A DNA stretch of 64,000 nucleotides, taken from Candidatus Binatia bacterium (lineage in GTDB: Bacteria; Desulfobacterota; Binatia; Bin18). The position numbers and the translations under genes were made by a program. Shown here piece by piece: positions 42,662 to 51,331 of this stretch. The notes under the pieces were generated by a model. It did not search any database, had not been told where the DNA came from, and worked only from the letters and a program-made list of their open reading frames with translations. Numbering within the stretch: position 1 is the stretch's first letter; the number at the start of each line of letters is the position of its first letter. The stretch spans positions 186,001-250,000 of the forward strand of contig JAJEFA010000017.1 in assembly GCA_022820725.1 (NCBI GenBank). The letters run 5' to 3'.

Positions 42662-43852
42662 TCATGCCCAAATCGCGTCGTCATCCATCAGCGGGATGCC
42701 AAAGGCCGTCTTGCCCAGCAGCTCTAAGGTCTGGTCTGTACTCACGGGATGAAACAGGGCGGCCCGTACGTCGCGGTAATACCGCTCCAGAGGGAAACGC
42801 TTAAAATACGAGGCTCCCCCAACAGCTCGTAAGGCCAGATCGACTACCCGGACCGCATTCTCCATCGCAACGGTGCGCGCCGCTACGCTTTTGCGTACCC
42901 ACGTCTGCGGGTCTTCGATGTCCGCCTCGGCTGCGGCCTTCCACATTATGGCGCGGGCGCTCTCGATCAGCAGGTCCATCTCTCCGACCTTGTTATACAC
43001 GCTGGGCAGATGGCTCATGGGGGTTTTGAGAGGAAAGCGAGGACGGTCACGCATAAATTCGACCACGAAATCCCGCGCGGCAACGGCAATGCCGAGGTAG
43101 GGCGCGGCAATGGTAAACGGTGCTCTGAGAAAAAGATTCGTAATTCCGCCACGGGTAAAAGCTGGCCGTTGCAGGGTCACGGCCGACTCTGGAACAAATA
43201 CCTGTGTGAGGGTGGTACTCCGTGACGCCGTTGCGCGCATCCCCAGGGTATACCAGTCGTCCTTGAAGATAAGACCCGGCGTGTCAGGCAGGATGAGGAA
43301 GGAGATAATGGTTTCCCCCTCAGGACCGTCTTGCCACAACGCTTCGCTGAAATAGCGGTCCAGCGCAATACTCTGGGTACTAAAGATTTTCCGGCCACTG
43401 ACCTGCCAGCCACCGTCTACCCGTTCCGCAACAGCCCGAGGTCGTAAAACAGGAATGGCATTATCCGGCTCAGACGCCGAACCACCGCAGACCAACCGCT
43501 CACGGGCAATGCCCCGCAGGATATCGGCCCGTTTGGAATCGTGGAACCTGCGCCATAAATCGACCAGCAGGCCAATAACATTAAAGTGCATGTTAATAGC
43601 CAGGGCAGTCGGCGCACAGCCTTGGCCGAGACGTTCCTGGGCCTTGATCCGTTCCAACAGACTCGCGCCACCCCCTCCCAGCTCTTCGGGGATAGTCATG
43701 ATGGTGTAGCCACTCTCCTTGAGACGAGCGTAGTTCTCGTACGGAAAAGACCCCTCCTCATCATGCTGGGCCGCACGTTGGGCAAAGTCATCGGCCAGTG
43801 ATGCCGCCAGGTCAATAAATTGTTGCTCGCGTGGTGTATGGAACTGATTCAT
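42662..43852 (-). CDS. Acyl-CoA dehydrogenase family protein
   Basis: 396 aa from the ATG at 43852 (GAAGGGGGCAGCC before it). Family features: PEELGGGGASLLERIKAQERLGQ, WQVSGRKIFSTQS, RATASRSTTLTQVFVPE, and ALRAVGGASYFKRFPLERYYRDVR near the C-terminus. The usual catalytic glutamate region is not obvious to me, so it could be an oxygenase-type member (DszC/HpaB-like, flavin-dependent) rather than a true dehydrogenase. Divergent from the CitE-like gene. Confidence 0.87.
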   Translation of the reverse strand: MNQFHTPREQQFIDLAASLADDFAQRAAQHDEEGSFPYENYARLKESGYTIMTIPEELGGGGASLLERIKAQERLGQGCAPTALAINMHFNVIGLLVDLWRRFHDSKRADILRGIARERLVCGGSASEPDNAIPVLRPRAVAERVDGGWQVSGRKIFSTQSIALDRYFSEALWQDGPEGETIISFLILPDTPGLIFKDDWYTLGMRATASRSTTLTQVFVPESAVTLQRPAFTRGGITNLFLRAPFTIAAPYLGIAVAARDFVVEFMRDRPRFPLKTPMSHLPSVYNKVGEMDLLIESARAIMWKAAAEADIEDPQTWVRKSVAARTVAMENAVRVVDLALRAVGGASYFKRFPLERYYRDVRAALFHPVSTDQTLELLGKTAFGIPLMDDDAIWA

Positions 43853-44023
43853 GGCTGCCCCCTTCCGGACGGCGGTCTGGACGAATCTGTGAATTCGGTG
43901 CCACACTCTACCAGCCCCAGTCCCGGCTTTGCCATATGTGACCACCTCTTGTATTCTCGGCGATGCTCACGGAAAAGGTCTCAAAAGAGGCATATTGTGC
44001 CGGAGAGAAAAGGAGGCGGGATC

Positions 44024-44941
44024 ATGAAACTCTACCGTTCGACCATGTTTGTTCCGGGGAATCGGCCCGACTGGATAGACAAGGCGCCAAAGTACGGCCC
44101 GGATGCGCTGCTGCTGGACCTTGAAGACGCGGTGCCGATTGCCAACAAGGTTGAAGCGCGCGACATCGTCCGCACCGGGATTGAAGGCTTGCGCGGCAGA
44201 GGTGTGGGTGTTTTTGTGCGTCTGAACGGCGTGGATACCGGTCTGACCGGCGAGGACATCGAAGCCATTGTGACCGAAGGCCTCGACGCGGTGGCCGTGC
44301 CCAAGCTGGAAACGGTCGAGGAGGTCCTCAAGGTTGACGCCTGGCTGGAGTTGTTTGAACGCAAGGCCGGCCTGCCCCTCGGCACGGTCGAGATCATGGC
44401 CCTGCCCGAAACCGCGCGCGGCATTATGGACGCCTATAAACTGGCCACGGCCTGTCCGCGGGTCGGGAATATCATCGGCGGCGTTGGGGCCCGGTCCGGA
44501 GACGTGACCAAGGCCATTGGCTATAAGTGGACGCGCCAGGGCCTGGAAACGCTGTATATGGCGTCGCATATTCTCCTGGCCGCACGAGCCGCGGGCATCG
44601 AGTATCCGATTGGCGGCGGCTCGCTCGAAGTCGGCGATATCGAGCTGGTTCGGGCGCAAATCCAGCGCGGACGGGAAGTCGGTTTTCGCGGCTGTCTGCT
44701 CATTCATCCGTCTGCCGTGCCCATTGCCAACGAGATTTTTGCGCCCTCTCAGGAAGAGATTGAGTGGAATAAGGGCGTGATGCAGGCCATGGCCGACGCC
44801 GAAAAAGCGGGCAAGGCGGCCGTCACCTATGACGGCATGATGATCGACTACGCCCACGTCCGCAACGCCCTGGAACTGCTCCAGCAGGCGGAATCGTTCG
44901 GGATTGAAGTCGGCGAGTACGCCGATGTGAAGGCGCTGTAG
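44024..44941 (+). CDS. HpcH/HpaI aldolase / citrate lyase beta (CitE)-like protein
   Basis: 305 aa from the ATG at 44024, AAAAGGAGGCGGGATC before it. Family blocks: RSTMFVPGNRPDWIDKAP, PDALLLDLEDAVPIANK (metal-site acids), VFVRLNGVDTG, VAVPKLETVEEV and LPETARGIMDAY. CitE-like enzymes cleave or form C-C bonds in acyl-CoA or malyl-type substrates (malyl-CoA, citramalyl-CoA). Followed 10 bp later by a Phd-type antitoxin gene. Confidence 0.9.
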   Translation: MKLYRSTMFVPGNRPDWIDKAPKYGPDALLLDLEDAVPIANKVEARDIVRTGIEGLRGRGVGVFVRLNGVDTGLTGEDIEAIVTEGLDAVAVPKLETVEEVLKVDAWLELFERKAGLPLGTVEIMALPETARGIMDAYKLATACPRVGNIIGGVGARSGDVTKAIGYKWTRQGLETLYMASHILLAARAAGIEYPIGGGSLEVGDIELVRAQIQRGREVGFRGCLLIHPSAVPIANEIFAPSQEEIEWNKGVMQAMADAEKAGKAAVTYDGMMIDYAHVRNALELLQQAESFGIEVGEYADVKAL

Positions 44942-44951
44942 GGAGATTGTT

Positions 44952-45191
44952 ATGCGAGCGACAATTGGCGATTTGAGATATCGAATGCATGAGATTCTCA
45001 AAGCTCTCGGGCGAAACGAGCGAGTCTCAATTTTCTACCACGGCCAATTGAAGGGTATTCTGACGGCTGCTCCCGAATCTTCGGCTACACAGGTCACAGA
45101 ACATCCCTTCTTCAACATGAAACCGTCTCAGACACCAGTTGAAGAAGAGATGGAAGCTCTCCGTGGGGGGCGGTGTTGTGCTCTAATCTGA
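44952..45191 (+). CDS. Phd/YefM-type antitoxin, no toxin partner
   Basis: 79 aa. MRATIGDLRYRMHEILKAL is a prevent-host-death-like N-terminus, followed by VSIFYHGQLKGILTA and a C-terminal tail (VEEEMEALRGGR). A toxin gene would be expected directly downstream on the plus strand but there is none; the next 500 bp hold only a small minus-strand gene. Either the toxin was lost or the antitoxin works alone as a regulator. Confidence 0.72.
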   Translation: MRATIGDLRYRMHEILKALGRNERVSIFYHGQLKGILTAAPESSATQVTEHPFFNMKPSQTPVEEEMEALRGGRCCALI

Positions 45192-45377
45192 CGATCCTTT
45201 CGATTTCCCTCCCGATGAACTTCCAGATGAGGAATTGCTTCCCCCCTGAGAGGAACCCTGTGGTGATGGTGTAACACTCGGTTTTGGACTTTTGGGACCT
45301 TGATTCCACCCGCCCTTAATAAATTTACCCTCTTTTATGCTTCCCCTTTCAGCTAGGCCATGAGACTCTTTTGACAT
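45183..45377 (-). CDS. Small Ser/Gly/Pro-rich protein, function unknown
   Basis: 64 aa with a near-perfect ribosome site (AAGGAGG, 9 nt before ATG). Unusual composition: a basic start (SIKEGKFIKGGWNQG), then prolines (KSPKPSVTPSP) and a Ser/Gly tail (SNSSSGSSSGGKSKG). No signal peptide. Codon use is AT-richer than the neighbours, which suggests foreign origin. I do not recognise a family. It ends 9 bp inside the convergent antitoxin gene. Confidence 0.55.
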   Translation of the reverse strand: MSKESHGLAERGSIKEGKFIKGGWNQGPKSPKPSVTPSPQGSSQGGSNSSSGSSSGGKSKGSSD

Positions 45378-45726
45378 TTCAACCTACCTCCTTACTTAGC
45401 TCTTTTCGTGTACGTCCTTGTCAGCTTCTTGGACCTCAATACTGAGATCATGCCGATCTCTTGATACGTAAAGCGCTGGGGTATTGTATAGATGCACGCC
45501 TGTTGGGTTCTCGTATACGCTTACCTCTTGAAGCAGAATTTCTCTCTCCTTTTGTTATGATTCCTGGGACGATCAGGAAGATAATTCGTATAAGCAAACT
45601 ACTCACAGTCATAGAAGAACCCCATGCTCTCCTACCAATTCTAGCTCTGTTTTTTCTGTCAAGACCTGGGCGTCCCGAAACCTTAGGTGAGCTCTCCTCC
45701 GTTCTCTTCGGCCAGACGCAACAGCT
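45378..45726. other. AT-rich intergenic region with reading-frame debris
   Basis: About 350 bp with no supported gene. On the minus strand two short open stretches read well but are joined by a frameshift: MTVSSLLIRIIFLIVPGIIT (from about 45612) and, in another frame, SVYENPTGVHLYNTPALYVS before a stop near 45400. It may be a decayed small membrane protein. The base composition is clearly lower in GC than the surroundings. Confidence 0.4.
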
Positions 45727-47730
45727 CTACCCTCCAGCCAAATACGACCGCGCTCTTCCCAGCGCCATCAGCGGGAAGTAGTGCCGGTACAGATTGTAGT
45801 TGATCATAAATCCGCGCTGGAGTTCGGTACCCTGCATGAAGCGTCTTTTCATCTCCTGGACGTGCAGGTTCGTGCGTGCGCCCGTGCCATAGCCGGGAAA
45901 GCCGGTACCGGTGTAATAGGGCTCGTCCCAGGTGCCGTCCTGTTGCGTGCGGAGCAGGTAGTCGAGTCCGGTGTGAATCGTGTCGTCAAAACGCTGGCCC
46001 TCAATGGACAGCAGGGCCAGCAAGGCCCAGGCCGTCTGTGAGGCCGTACTCGGACCCGTGCCGCGCAAGCGGTCGTCCATATAGGACGCGCAGGTCTCAC
46101 CCCAGCCCCCGTCCGCGTTTTGATGCTCGGCCAGCCACCGGCCCGCCTTGTGCACATAGGCTGCGTTCATGTCTTCACCAATGGCTCTCAAGGCCGGCAG
46201 GACCGCGGCGGTTCCGTATATATGATTAACCCCCCAGCGGCCGAACCAACTGCCTTCCGGCTCCTGCTCGGCCAGGACGTAATCGAGCGCGCGGCGCAGG
46301 GCCGGGTGGGAGCCGTCATACCCGAGCACGCCAAAGGCTTCGAGCACATGGGCGGTGACATCAACGCTGGGCGGGTCGAGCGCCTCACCGAAATCGCAGA
46401 ACGGAATCTTAGTCAGCAGGTCTTTATCGTTGTTCTTGTCAAACGCGCCCCACCCCCCGTTGTCCGACTGCATGGCCAGGACCCAGGCTTTGGCGCGTTC
46501 AATCGGCGTGTCAAAACGGTTGTCGCCAGGGTTCTGCGCCCGGAGATGGGCCAGCACGATCAGGGCCACCGCGGTGTCGTCCACGTCCGGGTAGGCGGAG
46601 TTCTCATGCTCAAAGGCCCAGCCGCCGGGACGGGCGGTGGGGACTTTGACCTGCCAGTCGCCGACCGTATCCACTTCCTTGCTCAACACCCACCCGAGCG
46701 CCTGTTGCATGGGTTCCGACTGCTGTAACTGGAAACCGCAGTCAGTCAGCGCCAGCAGGACCAGCAGGGTATCCCAGATGGGGGATTCGCTGGCCTGAAT
46801 ATGCAAGCTGCCGCCGCGCTCATAGGACCAGTGATCATCAAGTGCGGACAGCCCCTTGGTCATAACCGGATGTGACAGGTGGTAGCCCTCGACATTGAGG
46901 GCCATCAGGCTGTAAATCCACGGCGGCTGAATCCCTCCCCAGGCTCCGTCCGCATCCTGATGACGAATAATCCATTCCACACTTTGCCGGATGGCGATTT
47001 CGCGGCCGGGTAAAACTCCGATATTCTGATAGGCGTGCAGGAATCTGTCAGCCGCAAAAAAGAACGATTGCCACATACCGCTCCGGGCCGGCAGGTCGTA
47101 GTTCATGCGCTCACGACCCTCGGGAAAAAGTTCGTCCAAGCGACAGTCCGGCGGCAGGGGGCGGACCACGCGCCGGGCGGACAGAATGGTCAGCGGAAGA
47201 ATCGTCGCCCGCGCCCAGGAGGCGAAATTATAGATGTTAAACGGAAACCAGGTGGGGAAGAATATGACCTCAGGCGGCAGATTCGGGGTTTTCTGCCACG
47301 GCCACTCACCGATCAGCGCAAACCAGTAGCGGGTAAACACCCGCACCGCGCTCAAACCACCGTGGGCAAAGATCCATTCCCTGGCTCTGCGCAGGCGTTC
47401 ATCATCAGGGGCAAAACCATGCGCGCGCAGAGCCGCGTAGCATTCGACCGTGGTGTTAATATCCCCATCCGGGGCGTCGTAGTAAATCTCCCACGAGCCG
47501 TCCTCGCGCTGGGCGTTGAGCAGGGTCTGCACAATCTGTTGTTTATGCGGATGCGCATAGCTCAGGAAGTGCATGGCCAGAAGCCACTGCGCTTCCATGC
47601 AGCAATTGGATTCCAGCATCCCCGCCCAGTATCCGTCTTCCGCCTGATCCCGATACAGCCAGGCCGTTGCGGCGTGAATGGCCGCATCGAGACGCGGCAC
47701 GATATCGGGCTCAGCAGCAACGGCAGGCAT
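45727..47730 (-). CDS. shc: Squalene-hopene cyclase
   Basis: 667 aa from the ATG at 47730. The class II terpene cyclase acid motif is D382-V-D-D-T-A387 (PDVDDTAVAL). QW repeats are plentiful: QREDGSW, QDADGAWGG, QSDNGGWGAFD, QNADGGWGE and TQQDGTWDE. The GTGFPGYGTGARTNLHVQEM C-terminus fits SHC. The enzyme makes hopene at the membrane for hopanoid lipids, a sterol-like role in membrane order. No neighbouring hpn genes are in the window. Confidence 0.96.
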   Translation of the reverse strand: MPAVAAEPDIVPRLDAAIHAATAWLYRDQAEDGYWAGMLESNCCMEAQWLLAMHFLSYAHPHKQQIVQTLLNAQREDGSWEIYYDAPDGDINTTVECYAALRAHGFAPDDERLRRAREWIFAHGGLSAVRVFTRYWFALIGEWPWQKTPNLPPEVIFFPTWFPFNIYNFASWARATILPLTILSARRVVRPLPPDCRLDELFPEGRERMNYDLPARSGMWQSFFFAADRFLHAYQNIGVLPGREIAIRQSVEWIIRHQDADGAWGGIQPPWIYSLMALNVEGYHLSHPVMTKGLSALDDHWSYERGGSLHIQASESPIWDTLLVLLALTDCGFQLQQSEPMQQALGWVLSKEVDTVGDWQVKVPTARPGGWAFEHENSAYPDVDDTAVALIVLAHLRAQNPGDNRFDTPIERAKAWVLAMQSDNGGWGAFDKNNDKDLLTKIPFCDFGEALDPPSVDVTAHVLEAFGVLGYDGSHPALRRALDYVLAEQEPEGSWFGRWGVNHIYGTAAVLPALRAIGEDMNAAYVHKAGRWLAEHQNADGGWGETCASYMDDRLRGTGPSTASQTAWALLALLSIEGQRFDDTIHTGLDYLLRTQQDGTWDEPYYTGTGFPGYGTGARTNLHVQEMKRRFMQGTELQRGFMINYNLYRHYFPLMALGRARSYLAGG

Positions 47731-47923
47731 CGTGATTCCACCTTCAGTTTTCTCGATCCGCAAGAATGCGAATTATGACATAGCAGTCTAGAGGCTGCCA
47801 GCGCTCAAGACTACTGTCCGAAGATGCCCACTCCTCTGCGGAATGGGGTGACCGCGGAGTGTGATGATCTTGCTTCTACAGAGCAGTCCGACATAACATA
47901 CCAAGCGCAGAAAAGGGGGTATT

Positions 47924-48751
47924 ATGACCCGAGCCGTACGAGAAGTATTCGAGCCGTATCGGTTTCAGACGCGCAATATCAACGAAGGCGAGAATAAGGC
48001 GCACACCAGAGAAGGCGCTCAGGCACTTGGTTTCCGTGGCTCCATCGTTGGTGGGGCGATTGTGTATGGCCAGATGATCCGCCCGATCATTGAGCGCTAT
48101 GGCGAAACCTGGCTGGGCTGCCACTGGTTTGATTTACGCTTTACCGCACCGGCTTTTGATGAGGATTGGGTCACGTCTCACATTACACCAGATGCGGAGA
48201 GCGACCAGCCGCACGCCTTCTCTGTCCGAGCCAGAAATGAAGAGGGCCAGGAACTGATTGTCATGCGGACGCATATGCCTGACAGCCCTCCGCCGGTTGA
48301 TACGCTGGCGTCGCTGGAGCCTATTGACTGGGAGGGAGAGAGGGAGTTGGGGACCTGGGAGCGCATGGAACTCAACAAACCGTTTCGTCGTTTTCGCTGG
48401 CGGCTCGCCATGTCTCAGCATCTCTCGTACTGCGATAAAACAAACGAATCGTTGGAGATATTCCGGCAGGGCGATACTCCGCCTGTCCACCCCGGCCTGG
48501 TGATGGCCCATGGCAGCTTTGCTGTCCAAAACCAGTTCAAGATGCCGTTCTGGATACACGCCGGCAGCGCGCTGCTGACGCGTGGCCTGATCCGTGTTGG
48601 TGATGAGGTGGAACTGCGCTGTGTGCCCATTGAAAAATGGAAGCGCGGAGAAAACGAGTGGGTCAAATTTTATCAAGCGTATATCGTGAACGATCAACCC
48701 ATGGTTGAGGTCTGGAAGTCCTCAATCATAAAATTCGTACCGCGTAGCTGA
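47924..48751 (+). CDS. MaoC-like hot-dog dehydratase
   Basis: 275 aa. First hot-dog half with RNINEGENKAHTREGAQALGF and GSIVGGAIVYGQMIRPII; second half after residue 160 with HPGLVMAHGSFAVQNQFKMPFW and VGDEVELRCVPIEKW. Probably an enoyl-CoA-type hydratase or binding protein with two modules. Different from the hot-dog gene at 11644. The plus-strand gene is divergent from shc. Confidence 0.75.
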   Translation: MTRAVREVFEPYRFQTRNINEGENKAHTREGAQALGFRGSIVGGAIVYGQMIRPIIERYGETWLGCHWFDLRFTAPAFDEDWVTSHITPDAESDQPHAFSVRARNEEGQELIVMRTHMPDSPPPVDTLASLEPIDWEGERELGTWERMELNKPFRRFRWRLAMSQHLSYCDKTNESLEIFRQGDTPPVHPGLVMAHGSFAVQNQFKMPFWIHAGSALLTRGLIRVGDEVELRCVPIEKWKRGENEWVKFYQAYIVNDQPMVEVWKSSIIKFVPRS

Positions 48752-48780
48752 GTGACGCCATATGCCTTGTAAAGCGAAGT

Positions 48781-49554
48781 CTACGTGCCTTGCTCTCTAT
48801 CATCGTCCCGCCCGGAATGGACAATATGCAGGCCGACCAGACGGGCGACCAGGATGGCGATATACAACTGGCCCATGGCTGCCTCGAAGGCGGCCAGGTT
48901 TCGCGCCAGCGGAGTCACCGGCGTAATATCCCCGTATCCGAGCGTCGTGAGTGTCACCAGGCTGTAGTACATGAAGACGGACAGGCGCCGGACCTCCATG
49001 GCCGCGAGGTCAATAGGATCGGCCGAAAGCTCCGGAAGGTTGAAAGACCCAGGTTGGAGCACTTCAAGCAGGTCAAACAGGAATGCCCAGGCCAGACCGA
49101 CCAGCATATACACACACACCGCGCCGTTGACGATGTCTCCGGTCACGCGGGCCGGGCGCAGCACGTTGGAGAGAATCGCCCCGGCCGTAAAAGCCAGAAA
49201 CAGGAAACCGAAACAGTGGCTGAAGACGGACAGCCAGTCGCTATAGACCGCGTATGAGGCCCACCGTCCGACTATGGCCGGAACGGCCAGGATCACTGCG
49301 ACGAGCAGTACCCGTTTGCTGCGATGCACATCATAGGTGACGACCAACAGGGTAGTGGAGACCAGCAGGTCCAGCAGAATCAGACCCGGACGACTTGAAA
49401 AGAATTCCTGGACGAACGGATTGATAATATACAGCGAGAGCAGCGTGACCAGCAGCATCGCATGCCGGGGCTCTCGGGGCACCGGTCTCTTTCGTGCAGC
49501 CCGCTCCGTACGGGGCTGGTTCTCTACTGTGAAAGACTGCTGCTTCTCTGGCAT
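48781..49554 (-). CDS. Two-pore-type potassium channel protein
   Basis: 257 aa. About six hydrophobic segments: residues 32-47, 58-75, 82-95, 108-130, 143-162 and 221-240. The selectivity filter is TTLGYGD (203-209) in a pore helix (FMYYSLVTLTTLGYGDITP). It resembles the ion_trans_2 family: the pore region follows a long N-terminal membrane part rather than a KcsA-like two-TM plan. No cytosolic regulatory domain is seen. Confidence 0.88.
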   Translation of the reverse strand: MPEKQQSFTVENQPRTERAARKRPVPREPRHAMLLVTLLSLYIINPFVQEFFSSRPGLILLDLLVSTTLLVVTYDVHRSKRVLLVAVILAVPAIVGRWASYAVYSDWLSVFSHCFGFLFLAFTAGAILSNVLRPARVTGDIVNGAVCVYMLVGLAWAFLFDLLEVLQPGSFNLPELSADPIDLAAMEVRRLSVFMYYSLVTLTTLGYGDITPVTPLARNLAAFEAAMGQLYIAILVARLVGLHIVHSGRDDDREQGT

Positions 49555-49577
49555 CGAATCCGTCCGTGCTTTAGGCT

Positions 49578-49958
49578 ATGACATTGCCAGCAAAAAAACA
49601 AAAGACGAGGAGCCGAACCGTGCAGTGTCCAAAATGTCCCAACCGCTCCTTGGTTGCAACGCGGGTGCAGACCATTGAAGTGGACCGTTGCAAGGCGTGT
49701 GGAGGGATTTGGTTTGACCATCACGAACTCATCCCGCTGCTGCATGAAAAGATATCCGACCTTGCGGCCTTGCGGGGGAAAAGCGCGCCCCAGGGGCTCA
49801 ACCAGAAACACGGCCAGTGCCCGCGCGACAACACCGGTCTGCTGCGCGTGTCGAGTGCGCTCGGCCGCTCGGTCATTCTCGATGCCTGTCCCGAGTGCCG
49901 GGGCATCTGGCTGGACGGCGGAGAATTTGACACCCTGCTCAAAAGCGGAGCTCGATAA
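49578..49958 (+). CDS. Zinc-ribbon (zf-TFIIB-type) protein
   Basis: 126 aa with two similar modules. Module 1: C-x2-C (VQCPKCPNRSL), then VDRCKACGGIWFDHHEL. Module 2: GQCPRDNTG, then LDACPECRGIWLDGGEFD. Both end with the GIW-(F/L)-D pattern of this family. Function unknown; the modules may bind zinc. It is 23 bp from the divergent potassium-channel start and 11 bp before a small membrane protein. Confidence 0.88.
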   Translation: MTLPAKKQKTRSRTVQCPKCPNRSLVATRVQTIEVDRCKACGGIWFDHHELIPLLHEKISDLAALRGKSAPQGLNQKHGQCPRDNTGLLRVSSALGRSVILDACPECRGIWLDGGEFDTLLKSGAR

Positions 49959-49969
49959 CGAGGCTGCAG

Positions 49970-50341
49970 ATGGTTTTCCCTGCCCTAGCTCTGTCGGCTT
50001 TGCTCATCGGTTTCGGCCTGTGGGGTATGCTGAAACCGGCCTCGCTCCTGACCTTTCTGTCCCGCTGGCAAACCCGTGAGGGACTCTGGGCTGGCGCGAC
50101 CCTGCGGCTCATATTCGGACTTGCTCTGTGGTTCGCCGCTCCCCTCTCACGCTTCCCGACCACATTGCAGGTCGTCAGCGTCATATTCGTCGTGGCGGGC
50201 ATCGCCATGCCGTTCATCGGGCTGGCCCGTTTCACGAGCATGGTTGCCTGGTGGCTCAACAAACCGCCCTCCTTCACCCGCATCTGGTCGGTGGTGACGC
50301 TTGCCCTGGGCGTGTTTTTCGTCTGGGCCGTTGTGGGCTGA
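49970..50341 (+). CDS. Small four-helix membrane protein
   Basis: 123 aa with four hydrophobic segments, about residues 3-20, 40-58, 66-84 and 104-122 (LGVFFVWAVVG at the end). SLLTFLSRWQTREGLW and LPLSRF-type loops separate them. I recall similar small inner-membrane proteins of unknown function but no named family. Follows the zinc-ribbon gene by 11 bp, so probably co-transcribed. Confidence 0.75.
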   Translation: MVFPALALSALLIGFGLWGMLKPASLLTFLSRWQTREGLWAGATLRLIFGLALWFAAPLSRFPTTLQVVSVIFVVAGIAMPFIGLARFTSMVAWWLNKPPSFTRIWSVVTLALGVFFVWAVVG

Positions 50342-50445
50342 GCTGAAGGGGCGGGACGTTCTCTTGAGGGACGAACACCGGGCAAGGCAGAGGGCGCGGC
50401 ATTCAGCGCCCCCGTCCAAAAGGTCTCAGGATCAAGACCCCGGCC

Positions 50446-50895
50446 TCATCCTCCTTCGTCTTGGATATACGCCTCCTGTAGCAGCTCGCTCTCCGTGGCT
50501 TCATGTTGGCCAAGCTGGTCGAACAGGCGCTCGACGTTCTCGCGAATGGGAGGGAATTGCTGACGAGTTGACACCGCCATCCCTTTCAGCTCATCGATGG
50601 CCTGACCAAGTTGAGCCGATAGGGTCTTATGTTCTGCCTCCAGCCTGTTCACCGCTTGGTGATGTTGCGGTGCGACTTCCAGAACACTGCTCAGAAAGCC
50701 GCCTTCCTCTTCCAGGTCAAAATGCTTGTGCAGGTCGTTGGAAAAATCCCGCAGTGCCCAGAGCAGTTCAAGTCGCCAGCTCGGAAAGTCCGCCTGAGGC
50801 ACCTCCTTGGAGAGTAAGGCGGTAATTGTGCCAATGTCCGCCTTGAGGGCGGCGTGTTGTTGCCGAAGCTTTGTCCCGACGTCTTGGGATTCCAT
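50446..50895 (-). CDS. Hemerythrin-domain protein
   Basis: 149 aa. Four-helix HHE layout with candidate iron ligands H14 (LRQQHAALK), H56/H58 and E62 (DLHKHFDLEEEG), H79 (APQHHQAV), H89 (EAEHKTLS) and H131 (GQHEATES). Such proteins bind O2 or sense redox/iron conditions. Stands alone, 137 bp from tRNA-Leu. Confidence 0.86.
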   Translation of the reverse strand: MESQDVGTKLRQQHAALKADIGTITALLSKEVPQADFPSWRLELLWALRDFSNDLHKHFDLEEEGGFLSSVLEVAPQHHQAVNRLEAEHKTLSAQLGQAIDELKGMAVSTRQQFPPIRENVERLFDQLGQHEATESELLQEAYIQDEGG

Positions 50896-51032
50896 CAGAA
50901 CCTCCTCCTCTTCGGTGTGGCTTTTTCCTTATCTCATAACCCTCCCTCGTTCCAGACCATGCCGACTCCGACTGATACAGACTCCCTTGCCAGGAGGTTT
51001 CCCCGTCCGATAGTATCCGGTGCCACGACCTT

Positions 51033-51116
51033 GCCGGGATGGCGGAATTGGCAGACGCAGTGGACTCAAAATCCACCGCTGGCGACAGCGTGCGAGTTCG
51101 AGTCTCGCTCCCGGCA
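51033..51116 (+). tRNA. tRNA-Leu (CAA)
   Basis: 84 nt. Acceptor GCCGGGA pairs with TCCCGGC, discriminator A. The anticodon arm is GTGGA-CTCAAAA-TCCAC with anticodon CAA (reads TTG). A long variable arm (GCTGGCGACAGCGTG) marks a class II tRNA, and TTCGAGT is the T loop. CCA is not encoded. The genomic region after it is rich in defence genes, so it may be an integration site. Confidence 0.95.
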
Positions 51117-51158
51117 TATTTCTCCTGATCTTCTTTGTTCCCATCCGTTCCTTGATTT

Positions 51159-51194
51159 CCCCTGTAACCCCCATGGATACAGGGGTTTTTCTTT
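51159..51194 (+). terminator. Rho-independent terminator of tRNA-Leu
   Basis: CCCCTGTA (51159-51166) pairs with TACAGGGG (51178-51185) across an 11-nt loop, and a TTTTTCTTT run follows. Located 43 bp after the tRNA. Confidence 0.85.
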
Positions 51195-51331
51195 ATATTA
51201 AGTCTTGTATGTTCTGCTCGTTTCCATTCCTTCCGATAATTGCCGGCAATGGCGATACGACGCAGTAGGCCCTTTATTATATTCGTCTTATATCCTATAT
51301 TTACTGTACTGTGAATTATTAGATATAGGCG

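Noticed and set aside
45461..45781. A 106-codon plus-strand frame overlapping the end of shc
   Set aside because: It overlaps the conserved C-terminus of hopene cyclase and has no ribosome site or recognisable motif.
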